Shown in pieces: positions 33,708 to 41,326 of a stretch of DNA of 58,056 bases. This stretch comes from an uncultured Pseudomonadota bacterium (GTDB taxonomy: Bacteria > Myxococcota_A > UBA796 > SXON01). The stretch lies in assembly GCA_903875225.1 (NCBI GenBank), contig CAIQVJ010000097.1, positions 1 through 58,056 of the forward strand, read 5' to 3'. Each line of letters opens with the position of its first letter. Position 1 is the stretch's first letter. A program made the translations under genes and the position numbers. The notes under the pieces are model-generated. The model saw nothing but the letters and a program-made list of their open reading frames with translations. It did not search any database and was not told where the DNA came from.

Positions 33708-35408
33708 GTGCCGGTGCTACCCACACCTCTCCAGGATCTGGTCGTCCGCGTCGCAACTGTCGACGGCCCGTTGGCCGACAAGGTGAGCGACGCCTTCACC
33801 CGACTGGCCCGAACCGCGGCCGCGCTCGCCTGGGCACAACGACAGGTTCCTGGCCTCCTGGCCTGCGCCACCCTGCCCGAGGTGCTCGACCACCTCGTGG
33901 TGGTGGCCCGCGCGCTGACAGGCGCCCCGGAGGTCTGGGCTGTCGCGTGGACCGGCCCCATCGGCGAAGGCGCGAGCGTGGCGGCGATCGCGGGGCACGG
34001 CACCCCTTCGGCGGCGGTCGCGCTCGGCGAGGCGGTGCGCACGCCCCTGAACATGTCGCAGAGCCTCGTCACGCGCGTGCTCACCGAGCGCCGCCCGGCG
34101 TTCAGCGACGACGCCCGCATCGAGGAGTCGCTCCGAGGCGCAGCGTCGATCCAGGCAGCGGCCCTGCGCTCTGTCGGGTGCCTGCCGATCGGCACCACGG
34201 CGGTCCTGTACCTGGCAGACCCGGCCACCGCCGCGCGCTTCGATCCCGACGCCCGTGTCTCGCTTGCCGCGCTCTGCGACCTCGCAGCCCCCTTCCTCGA
34301 TCGGCGCACCGCCCCGGCACAGGGCCCCGCCGCGCTCGAGGGCCTGATCGGGGCCAGCCCCCAGATGCGCAGCGTCACGGCGGCCGTGCGGGCGTTTGCG
34401 CCGATGCCCTGGCCCGCGCTCATCCTCGGCGAGACCGGCACCGGCAAGGAGTCGATCGCGCGCGCGCTCCATGCGCTCTCCCCCCGCTCGGCGCGCCCGT
34501 TCGTCGCGGTGAACTGCGGTGCCATCCCCGACGATCTGGCGGAGAGCCTGCTCTTCGGCCACGAGCGGGGGGCGTTCACGGGCGCGGACCGGCGCAAGGA
34601 GGGGATGTTGGAGACGGTCGGCGAGGGAACGCTCTTCCTCGACGAGGTCGGTGAGCTCTCCGCGCGCGTGCAGGTGAAGCTCCTGCGACTCCTGCAGGAG
34701 CACACCTTCATGCGGCTGGGGGGCGACCGCGAGCTCCACTTTGGCGGGCGCATCGTCGCCGCGACGCACCGACCAGTGGACGATCCCGACGCGCGCACCT
34801 ACTTCCGGGCCGACCTGTACCACCGGCTCGCCGCCTGCGTGCTCCGCGTCGCGCCGCTGCGCGACAGGCGGGAGGACATCCCCGCGCTCGCGCAGCACCT
34901 CCTGGCCCGATCCCTGGCCGAGCTCCCAGGCGCGCCCTCCCTCGACATCGATCCAGATGCGGTGCGCTGGCTTCAGGCCGCGGACTGGCCGGGGAACGTA
35001 CGCGAGCTCTCCAACACGCTCCGGGGGGCGATCGCGCGAGCCCTGGTGCGCTCCGCGGACAGGGTGCAACTGGTGGACGTCGCCGGCCTGCAGGGCTCGG
35101 TGGTGCCCTACAGGCCGTCCGAGGTGCTGGCCCCCGAGGCCGCGCCCAGCGTCGCGGCAGTCCCCGCCGCCCCGGCCCCCAGGGCGCCGGTCACGCCCCG
35201 CTGGGAAGAGCCCCCGCCTGGCGCAGCGATGGAGCCCGTCGCGTCCCCGGCGGATGGCCCCCTCGCCGAGGCGATGACCCTCGCCCAGCAGGCCCGCGTT
35301 CACACGGCACTCGCAGCCTGCCACGGGAACAAGGCGGCCGCCGCCCGGCGACTCGGGGTCTCCCGCCAGTGGCTCCACCGTCTGCTCGCTCGCTGGGAGA
35401 ACGCATGA
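33708..35408 (+). CDS. Sigma-54-dependent transcriptional activator (GAF-AAA+-Fis)
   Basis: 566 residues. The N-terminal 200 residues form a GAF-like sensor with no phospho-acceptor receiver domain. The AAA+ module has Walker A GETGTGKE near residue 241, the sigma-54 contact loop GAFTGA near 289, Walker B GTLFLDEVGE, and an R-finger region FRADLYHRLA. A Pro/Ala-rich linker leads to a Fis-type helix-turn-helix (NKAAAARRLGVSRQWLHRLL). GTG 33708 or GTG 33714 starts the gene; neither has a strong Shine-Dalgarno. It overlaps the kinase-FGE gene by four bases. The GAF ligand is unknown. Confidence 0.93.
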   Translation: MPVLPTPLQDLVVRVATVDGPLADKVSDAFTRLARTAAALAWAQRQVPGLLACATLPEVLDHLVVVARALTGAPEVWAVAWTGPIGEGASVAAIAGHGTPSAAVALGEAVRTPLNMSQSLVTRVLTERRPAFSDDARIEESLRGAASIQAAALRSVGCLPIGTTAVLYLADPATAARFDPDARVSLAALCDLAAPFLDRRTAPAQGPAALEGLIGASPQMRSVTAAVRAFAPMPWPALILGETGTGKESIARALHALSPRSARPFVAVNCGAIPDDLAESLLFGHERGAFTGADRRKEGMLETVGEGTLFLDEVGELSARVQVKLLRLLQEHTFMRLGGDRELHFGGRIVAATHRPVDDPDARTYFRADLYHRLAACVLRVAPLRDRREDIPALAQHLLARSLAELPGAPSLDIDPDAVRWLQAADWPGNVRELSNTLRGAIARALVRSADRVQLVDVAGLQGSVVPYRPSEVLAPEAAPSVAAVPAAPAPRAPVTPRWEEPPPGAAMEPVASPADGPLAEAMTLAQQARVHTALAACHGNKAAAARRLGVSRQWLHRLLARWENA

Positions 35409-37654
35409 CCGATCCGCTGGGCGACTGGCTCGACACGCTGCTCCCGGGTTGCCAGCCAGCGCAGCGGGCGGACGGAGGACTCCCCGCCGCGCTGGGACTC
35501 ACCGAGGTGCGCGCGGTCGCGAGCGGGAGGACGGCCCTCGTCTTCTTCGCCCGGGACCCGAGGCTGGGCCGCGATGTGGCGGTGAAGGCCTCCCGATCAT
35601 CGGTCGAGGAGGCTCGCGACGCGCTGATGGCAGAGGCCGTGGCGACGGCGCGGCTCGAGCATCCCGCCGTACTCCCGCTCTACCGAGTGACTGATCTGGA
35701 GGGACGGCTCTTCCTGGAGCTCCGGTGGGGATCGGAGCGCACCCTGGTCGATGAGGGGGAGCGCCTGCGGCTGAACCCACCGCCCCTCACCGAGCGGCTG
35801 GCAGCGATCCGGACGCTGGCCTCCGCCCTGGCCCATGCTCACAGCCGCGGGCTGGCGCACGGAGACGTCCATCCCGGCAACGTGCTCGTCGGACCGGAGG
35901 ACGCGATCTGGCTCTGCGACTGGGGCGCCTCGCCCGATGTCGCCGGCCACCCTGGATACGCGGCCCCCGAGCGCCTGCGGGGCGGCCCTCCGACGCCCGA
36001 GAGCGACATCTACGCGCTCGGCGTGATCGCGTGGGAGCTCTGTGCCGCCCGGGAGTTGCGAACGCGCCGGCACGAGGAATCGGTCGGCGCGTGGATCGAC
36101 CGCACCCTGACCCTCGCCGTCCCCAGCATCCCAGGTCTCGCCCCGGGGGTCGCCAGGTGGATCGCCGCAGCGACCTCGTCACCCGAGGACCGGCCCACTG
36201 CGGCCTCGATCTGCGAGTCCATCGACGCGTTCATCCAGGAGGTCGCCGCTGCGGAGCATGCGGATGCCGCGGCCCGCCTCTGCCTCGAGGAGGCGCGTGC
36301 CGCCCTCGTGCGTGCCCGGGAGCTCACGCGGCGTCGGGCCGAGGAGGAGCGCGTCGTGGACGTGCTCCGTGCGAAGGTCCCGACGTACGCCCCCGCCACG
36401 GACAAGCGGCAGATCCGCGAGGCCGAGGACAGGGTGCGGGCGCTGAGCGTGGAGCGGCTGGACACGATGACGGACTGCTTCGACGCCCTGGCGGCCGCGC
36501 GCCACCTGGCCTCCGACCCGGCCGAGTCCCTCGATCTGGTCGCCGAGGCCTGGGGGGAGCGCCTGCTCGCCGCAGAGGCCGCGGGAGATCCCGTCGCAGC
36601 CGCGCATGCAACCCTGCGCCTCGATGGGGGCCTGCCGGGCAGCGCCGCCCACCGGCTCGCCAGCCGGTTGCGCGCCCCCGGCCGACTCTCGCTCACGACG
36701 AACGCCCCGGGGGCGACGGCGACCATCGCCGGGTTCGTCGAGGCCGGCTCCGATCCCATCCCCGGCGCGGCCACGCAGCAGCGACTGCCGCTGGAGAACC
36801 TGCCGCTGGACCCGGGCTCCTGGGTGGTGACGGTGGAGGCGCCGGGCAAGGCGCCCCTGCACTACCCGGTCGGGCTCGGTCGACTGGACCATCACCGCGC
36901 CAGCGTCCGGATGTGGACCGAAGCCGAGATCGGCCCCGGCTGGTGCGTGATGCCGGCCGGCACCTTCCGGATGGGCGGTGACCCCGCTGCCCGCAACCCG
37001 ATCGCCGCCTGCTCGCCGTTCGTCGGCGACCGGTTCGTGCTCAAGACATGCGTGCTCTCGGCCGACTACCGGCAGTTCCTCGACGACCTCCCCCCCGACG
37101 AGGCGGACGAGCACTGCCCGGGTGAGGTCGGGCTCTTCGGCAGCCGCAGCCGCTACTGGGCGCGCGGAGCGGACGGCCGGTGGAGCCTGCCCGAAGGCTG
37201 GGATCCGCGGTGGCCGGTCATGGGAGTGGCCCTCGCGGACGCCGCGGCCTACGCCCGATGGCTCTCCCGCCGTGAGGGCCGCGTGGTGCGCGTGCCGACC
37301 GAGGAGGAGTGGGAGAAGGCGTCGCGCGGCGTCGACGGGCGCCTCTGGCCCTGGGGCAACCGCTTCGACGCCACGTGGTGCCACATGCGCGAGTCCCGCC
37401 CGGGCGCGCCGCGGCCAGCAGCAGCGGGCGACTACCCTGTCGACTGCTCGGTCTACGGGGTGCTCGACACCGCCGGTGGCATGCGCGAGTGGACGACCTC
37501 GGTCTACCAGGAGGGCCAGGTCGTGGTGCGCGGCGGCACCTGGGGCGACGAGGCCGACGACTGCCGGTGTGCGAGTCGCGCCGGACTGCAGCCCTTCTTC
37601 CGGATGCCGTGGGTCAGCTTCCGCCTCGTCAGTGAAGCTCCCCGGTCGGCTTGA
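35405..37654 (+). CDS. Ser/Thr-kinase-like domain fused to FGE-sulfatase domain
   Basis: 749 residues. The kinase-like domain (about 25-290) has the ATP lysine in DVAVKAS, but the catalytic loop reads AHGDVHPGNVLV (HGD for HRD) and the metal loop DWG for DFG. The Asp residues remain, so activity is possible. A helical region (about 290-430) and a PEGA-like beta segment follow. From about residue 515 a formylglycine-generating-enzyme-like domain runs to the end: PAGTFRMGGDP, VPTEEEWEKASRG, LWPWGN, DTAGGMREWT and VVRGGTW. In such fusions the FGE domain is often a binding module rather than an oxidase. ATG 35405 overlaps the stop of the activator. Confidence 0.9.
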   Translation: MTDPLGDWLDTLLPGCQPAQRADGGLPAALGLTEVRAVASGRTALVFFARDPRLGRDVAVKASRSSVEEARDALMAEAVATARLEHPAVLPLYRVTDLEGRLFLELRWGSERTLVDEGERLRLNPPPLTERLAAIRTLASALAHAHSRGLAHGDVHPGNVLVGPEDAIWLCDWGASPDVAGHPGYAAPERLRGGPPTPESDIYALGVIAWELCAARELRTRRHEESVGAWIDRTLTLAVPSIPGLAPGVARWIAAATSSPEDRPTAASICESIDAFIQEVAAAEHADAAARLCLEEARAALVRARELTRRRAEEERVVDVLRAKVPTYAPATDKRQIREAEDRVRALSVERLDTMTDCFDALAAARHLASDPAESLDLVAEAWGERLLAAEAAGDPVAAAHATLRLDGGLPGSAAHRLASRLRAPGRLSLTTNAPGATATIAGFVEAGSDPIPGAATQQRLPLENLPLDPGSWVVTVEAPGKAPLHYPVGLGRLDHHRASVRMWTEAEIGPGWCVMPAGTFRMGGDPAARNPIAACSPFVGDRFVLKTCVLSADYRQFLDDLPPDEADEHCPGEVGLFGSRSRYWARGADGRWSLPEGWDPRWPVMGVALADAAAYARWLSRREGRVVRVPTEEEWEKASRGVDGRLWPWGNRFDATWCHMRESRPGAPRPAAAGDYPVDCSVYGVLDTAGGMREWTTSVYQEGQVVVRGGTWGDEADDCRCASRAGLQPFFRMPWVSFRLVSEAPRSA

Positions 37655-38522
37655 ACGGGTTCTCCATCTTCCAGACCCACGCCCCCTGGATGTTCGGCAC
37701 CCCGCCCACGCGGTCGGCGTCGATCACGTAGGGAAGCACCTGCACCACGAGGGTGGGCATCGCCGCAGATCGCGAGCCCGGGCGGAAGATGGCCATCCCT
37801 CCGACCGCCATGCTCCGATCGTGCGAGACGAGCGCGTACCGGTCCCGCATGGTCGCGCCGATCCAGAGCTTGCGCTTGTTGTCGTCCCCCTTCCACGGCG
37901 TGAGGATGATGGCGGGCTGGTGCTCGATGACGACGTCGTCCCACCCGATCACCAGATCGCGGAACGGCTCGTACACGTACGGCGCCGTCATCCCGCTCGG
38001 CATCTCCACGTGCCAGGCCTCGATGGCGACGGAGTCGAGCACGATGACGGGTCCGAGCTGCGCTTTCAGGGTCGGCGTGGCCGTGAGGGTCCATGCGGTG
38101 GAGCCGAAGGAGTCCGCAGCGCGCGCGTCGCGTTCGGACTCGAGCTTGCCGGAGGTGCTGTCGTAGGGCAGAAACCCGAGCCCGTCGTCGAAGTAGCGAT
38201 GGACAGAGCCCTGGACGTCGAGATCGAAGAAGGCGACGGGCGCGATGGAGAGCCGCGGTCCGCCCTCCACGAACGCGGGCGACGCCGCGACGCGCAGCCC
38301 CGCCCCCACGTAGTTGTCCTGGAGCAGGAACGAGTCGCTGTGCCAGATCGGCGCGCGCACCTGCATGCGGACATCGCCGAGGAGGCCAAGGGGCGCCCCG
38401 CCCGCTCCAAGCTGGGCACGCGTCCAGAGGTAGGGCCCCGTCGGCTCGGCCGCGGCTGCCGAGGTGGCGCCGAGCGTGACGGAGAGGGCGAGGACGGCCC
38501 CGATACGATGGGCGGCGCTCAT
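37629..38522 (-). CDS. Exported protein, possible outer-membrane beta-barrel
   Basis: 297 residues. A good signal peptide (MSAAHRIGAVLALSVTLGATSAAAA) is followed by alternating polar/hydrophobic strands (DVRMQVRAPIWHS, GAGLRVAASPAFVEGGPRLSIAPVAFFDLDV, HEMPSGMTAP-like turns) that fit a barrel or lipid-binding beta-protein. The final residue is not the usual aromatic. Its start overlaps the stop of the upstream gene (ATGA at 38519-38522). Its 3' end overlaps the kinase-FGE gene by 26 bases tail to tail. Confidence 0.7.
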   Translation of the reverse strand: MSAAHRIGAVLALSVTLGATSAAAAEPTGPYLWTRAQLGAGGAPLGLLGDVRMQVRAPIWHSDSFLLQDNYVGAGLRVAASPAFVEGGPRLSIAPVAFFDLDVQGSVHRYFDDGLGFLPYDSTSGKLESERDARAADSFGSTAWTLTATPTLKAQLGPVIVLDSVAIEAWHVEMPSGMTAPYVYEPFRDLVIGWDDVVIEHQPAIILTPWKGDDNKRKLWIGATMRDRYALVSHDRSMAVGGMAIFRPGSRSAAMPTLVVQVLPYVIDADRVGGVPNIQGAWVWKMENPFKPTGELH

Positions 38523-39097
38523 TGTGCACCCGCCGCGGCGAAGGTCCCGATGGGGCCCTGGAACCGGAGCAGCCGGCCGTCCGCACCGTACCAGTAGTCC
38601 CAGCTCGGCCCGACGTAGCGGTACACGCCGGTCATCACCATGTGCACCTGGGTGCAGGCCGCGGCGCCGCAGGTGGTGTCGGCCACCTTTCGCGCTTCAA
38701 AGCCGTAGAGCGAGCCCGAGGCGGGGTCCAGCGCGTGGAAGCTCACGTCGGCGTGCCCCCCGGCCACGCTCTGTCCGAGCCGGATGTCGACCGTGTCACC
38801 ATCCCAGATGTCCGCGCCCGAGACCGACTTCTCGCTGCTGCCCGAGTGGACGACAGCGCCCGCTGCCGTGTAGTCCACCGTCACACGCGCTCCGGCCGAG
38901 TCCGAGCGTTCGGTGTGGATCGGCTTGAGATCCGCCGCCGCGACGTGGTGTACGGTCCACTTCGGCGAGCGCCCGTCGATCGTGACCCCCCCACCGGAGG
39001 CCGAGACGGCCCAGCTGAGGGTACCGGCTGTGCCGGTGAGCGTGGACGACGGGGGGACAGCGGCGTGGGCCAGCGCAAGAAAGGGAAGGAGAAACAC
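38519..39097 (-). CDS. Small exported beta-rich protein
   Basis: 192 residues from GTG 39097, set by GAGG six bases upstream and by the leader VFLLPFLALAHAAVPP. The mature protein is strand-rich (GTLSWAVSASGGGVTIDG, RVTVDYTAAGAVVHSG, VHMVMTGVYRYVG) with one Cys pair (TTCGAAAC). No family recognised. It is translated just ahead of the possible barrel protein with a four-base overlap, so the two likely work together in the envelope. Confidence 0.7.
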   Translation of the reverse strand: MFLLPFLALAHAAVPPSSTLTGTAGTLSWAVSASGGGVTIDGRSPKWTVHHVAAADLKPIHTERSDSAGARVTVDYTAAGAVVHSGSSEKSVSGADIWDGDTVDIRLGQSVAGGHADVSFHALDPASGSLYGFEARKVADTTCGAAACTQVHMVMTGVYRYVGPSWDYWYGADGRLLRFQGPIGTFAAAGAQ

Positions 39098-39144
39098 GGT
39101 GCACCTCGATTCCCTCCCAAAGCAATCGCCATGCCAGCCCGATG

Positions 39145-39186
39145 TGTCCACCCCGGTTTACACATCGTCCACCCGGGACGACACAT
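39145..39186. promoter_or_regulatory. Two tandem 21-bp direct repeats, possible operator
   Basis: Units at 39145-39165 and 39166-39186 share GTCCACCC, GG and the end ACACAT. They lie roughly midway between GTG 39097 (reverse) and ATG 39243 (forward), where a regulator of both directions would bind. I find no further copy in the window. Confidence 0.5.
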
Positions 39187-39242
39187 TCGGCTTCCGCAGG
39201 CTGGCACGCGCCGTGCTTTGTGGGTCGGCGAGGCTACTCCCC

Positions 39243-40559
39243 ATGTCTGAACCCCTCCCTGCTCGTCTGCGCCACGGCTACGGCGTCGGCGCCTTCTCCA
39301 TCGCGGTCGCGAACACCGCGATGATGTTCTTCCTGCTCAAGTACCTGGTGGACGGCGCGGGGCTCTCGCCCGGCTGGGCAGGCACCGTGCTGTTCATCGG
39401 CAAGGGCTGGGACGCCTTCGCCGACCCGTTGATCGGCTGGCTCTCCGACCGCACGGTCACCCGCATGGGTGCCCGCCGGCCCTGGGTGCTCGGCGGGAGC
39501 ATCCCGTTCGCCGTCACGTTCGCCGCCACCTTCTGGGGCCTGCCCTGGAGCGGCGTGGGTGCGGTGGTCGGGTACACGGTCCTGCTGCTCGTCTACAACG
39601 CCGCCTACAGCGCCGTGGTCATCCCCTACGGCGCGATGACGCCGGGCCTGACGCCCGACTACGACGAGCGCACGCGGCTGAACGGCACCCGGATGGCGTG
39701 GTCGATGGTCGGCGGCATCGTGGCGGGCGTGCTGATGCCGATGCTCGCGCACCAGTACTCCTGGCGCACCGCCGGCCTGGTGCTCGGCGCGATCGTGGTC
39801 CCGCCGCTGCTGCTCGTGGTCGGAGTGACCCGGGGGCGAGACCCCGCAGCGCCCCCGAAGGCGAGCCCCTCGATGTGGACGGTGCTGAAGAACCGCGCAT
39901 ACCGTCGCGTGGTGGCGCAGTTCTGCGCCTCGTGGACCGTCGTTTCGGCCCTCGGCTCCCTCGTTCCCTTCTACGTGGAGCACCACCTGCACCGCCCCGA
40001 GCTCCTGGACGCCCTGTTCGCGGCGATCCAGCTCTCTGCGCTGGTGTTCGTGCCGGTGGTGGTGTTCGCGGCCAGGCGGATGCAGAAGCACACGGCCTAC
40101 GGGGTCGCGATGCTCTCCTGGGCGCTCGTGCTCATCGGCCTGGCGCTGGTCCCCGCGGGGAACGCCCCGCTCGCGATCTTCCTGGCCTGCCTCGTAGGCC
40201 CCGGCGTCGCCGCCGCGCACGTGCTCCCCTGGGCGATGCTCCCGGATGTGGTGGAACTGGACCGGCTCGAGGGCGGCGTGGAGCGCACCGGGCAGTTCTA
40301 CGGGATGATGACGTTCCTGGAGAAGGTCGTGCTGGCGCTCACGCTGTGGGGCATCGGCCTCTCGCTGCAGGCCGCTGGCTACGTGGAGGGCGCCGCGACC
40401 CAGCCCGACAGCGCGCGGCTCGCGATCCTCGTCCTGCTCGGCCCGGTGCCCGGAGTCGTGCTGCTCGCGGCGGCCCTCGGGGCCTGGCTCTACCCGCCGC
40501 TCACCCGGCAGGAGCACGGGCTCGCCCAGCAGCGGCTCGGCGCGGTCGCCGGGACGTGA
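39243..40559 (+). CDS. GPH-family (MFS) cation-sugar symporter
   Basis: 438 residues, about twelve hydrophobic segments. The N-terminal signature KGWDAFADPLIGWLSDRT followed by GARRPWVLGG is typical of glycoside-pentoside-hexuronide symporters such as MelB. NAAYSAVVIPYGAMTPGLTPDYDERTRLN and the later FYGMMTFLEKV also fit. The substrate is unassigned; some relatives carry lipids (MFSD2-like). ATG 39243 begins the conserved region; the upstream open frame is intergenic. Confidence 0.88.
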   Translation: MSEPLPARLRHGYGVGAFSIAVANTAMMFFLLKYLVDGAGLSPGWAGTVLFIGKGWDAFADPLIGWLSDRTVTRMGARRPWVLGGSIPFAVTFAATFWGLPWSGVGAVVGYTVLLLVYNAAYSAVVIPYGAMTPGLTPDYDERTRLNGTRMAWSMVGGIVAGVLMPMLAHQYSWRTAGLVLGAIVVPPLLLVVGVTRGRDPAAPPKASPSMWTVLKNRAYRRVVAQFCASWTVVSALGSLVPFYVEHHLHRPELLDALFAAIQLSALVFVPVVVFAARRMQKHTAYGVAMLSWALVLIGLALVPAGNAPLAIFLACLVGPGVAAAHVLPWAMLPDVVELDRLEGGVERTGQFYGMMTFLEKVVLALTLWGIGLSLQAAGYVEGAATQPDSARLAILVLLGPVPGVVLLAAALGAWLYPPLTRQEHGLAQQRLGAVAGT

Positions 40560-40590
40560 GCGAACACCGCCGCCCCCCTCATCCGCCGCG

Positions 40591-41307
40591 TCATTGCCCT
40601 GCCTCCTCCTCGAGCCCGAGGACGCCGAGGATCACCCCCGCCTGCTTCCCCAACCACCCTCGCTCCCTGTCCGACTGTGCGACCTGGTCCCACTGATAGC
40701 TCGGGAGCCCGTGGCGGGGCGAGGGGGGCGGCGCGGGAAACTCCCGCGTCAGGCGGACACTGCCGCTGTACTCCAAGGTGACCCGCAGGGCGCCGTCGGA
40801 CAGGACCTCCGCTGTGACCTGGGCACGCGGCGGCCTCGGCATGCCCATGTCTGAAGCCACGTGGTAGGTGCTCAGCCCGAGGATGCCGGAGAGCCCGTTC
40901 CGGACGACGCTCGCCTTGAACTCCTTGTTGATCCCCCGCTCGGCCTGCCCATCGTCTCCGACCAGGTTCACGCCGATGAACGCGTGCCCCACACCTGCGC
41001 CCTCCGACCGGATCACCGCCGCGGTCGCGGCCTTCCCCTCTGGGCTGCCCTTCGCACCGGCGAGGAACGGGTCGAGCGCGGCGTCGAGCTTTGCCTGGAC
41101 CAGCTCATCCGCCCGGATGCTCGCGTCGCCGCGCCACCGGGAATCGGGGTGCGCCGAGAGGAACGCCTGGTAACCATCGAGACGGTCCGTCTGGTGCACC
41201 GCTCGCCAGGCCAGATAGTCCTGGGCCGCCGGAACGACCCAGACACCCGCGAGGATGGCCCCGCACCCGAGCACACCGAGCGACAGCGTCCGCAGGAACC
41301 CGGCCAT
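40591..41307 (-). CDS. Membrane-anchored protein downstream of the radical-SAM fusion
   Basis: 238 residues from ATG 41307, which has GGGAGGGG just upstream. Residues 5-28 (LRTLSLGVLGCGAILAGVWVV) form an anchor or lipoprotein-like signal. The exported part begins with a helical DRLDGYQAFLSAHPDSRW segment, then beta-strands (AQVTAEVLSDGALRVTLEYSGSVRL). No family recognised. It starts 19 bases after the radical-SAM fusion stop and is likely co-transcribed. Confidence 0.7.
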   Translation of the reverse strand: MAGFLRTLSLGVLGCGAILAGVWVVPAAQDYLAWRAVHQTDRLDGYQAFLSAHPDSRWRGDASIRADELVQAKLDAALDPFLAGAKGSPEGKAATAAVIRSEGAGVGHAFIGVNLVGDDGQAERGINKEFKASVVRNGLSGILGLSTYHVASDMGMPRPPRAQVTAEVLSDGALRVTLEYSGSVRLTREFPAPPPSPRHGLPSYQWDQVAQSDRERGWLGKQAGVILGVLGLEEEAGQ

Positions 41308-41326
41308 GTCCCCTCCCAGCACCCGC

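Noticed and set aside
33623..34798. Extension of the GNAT-like gene by 392 codons upstream
   Set aside because: The extension is antisense to the sigma-54 activator, and its composition is not protein-like. ATG 33622 starts the conserved part.
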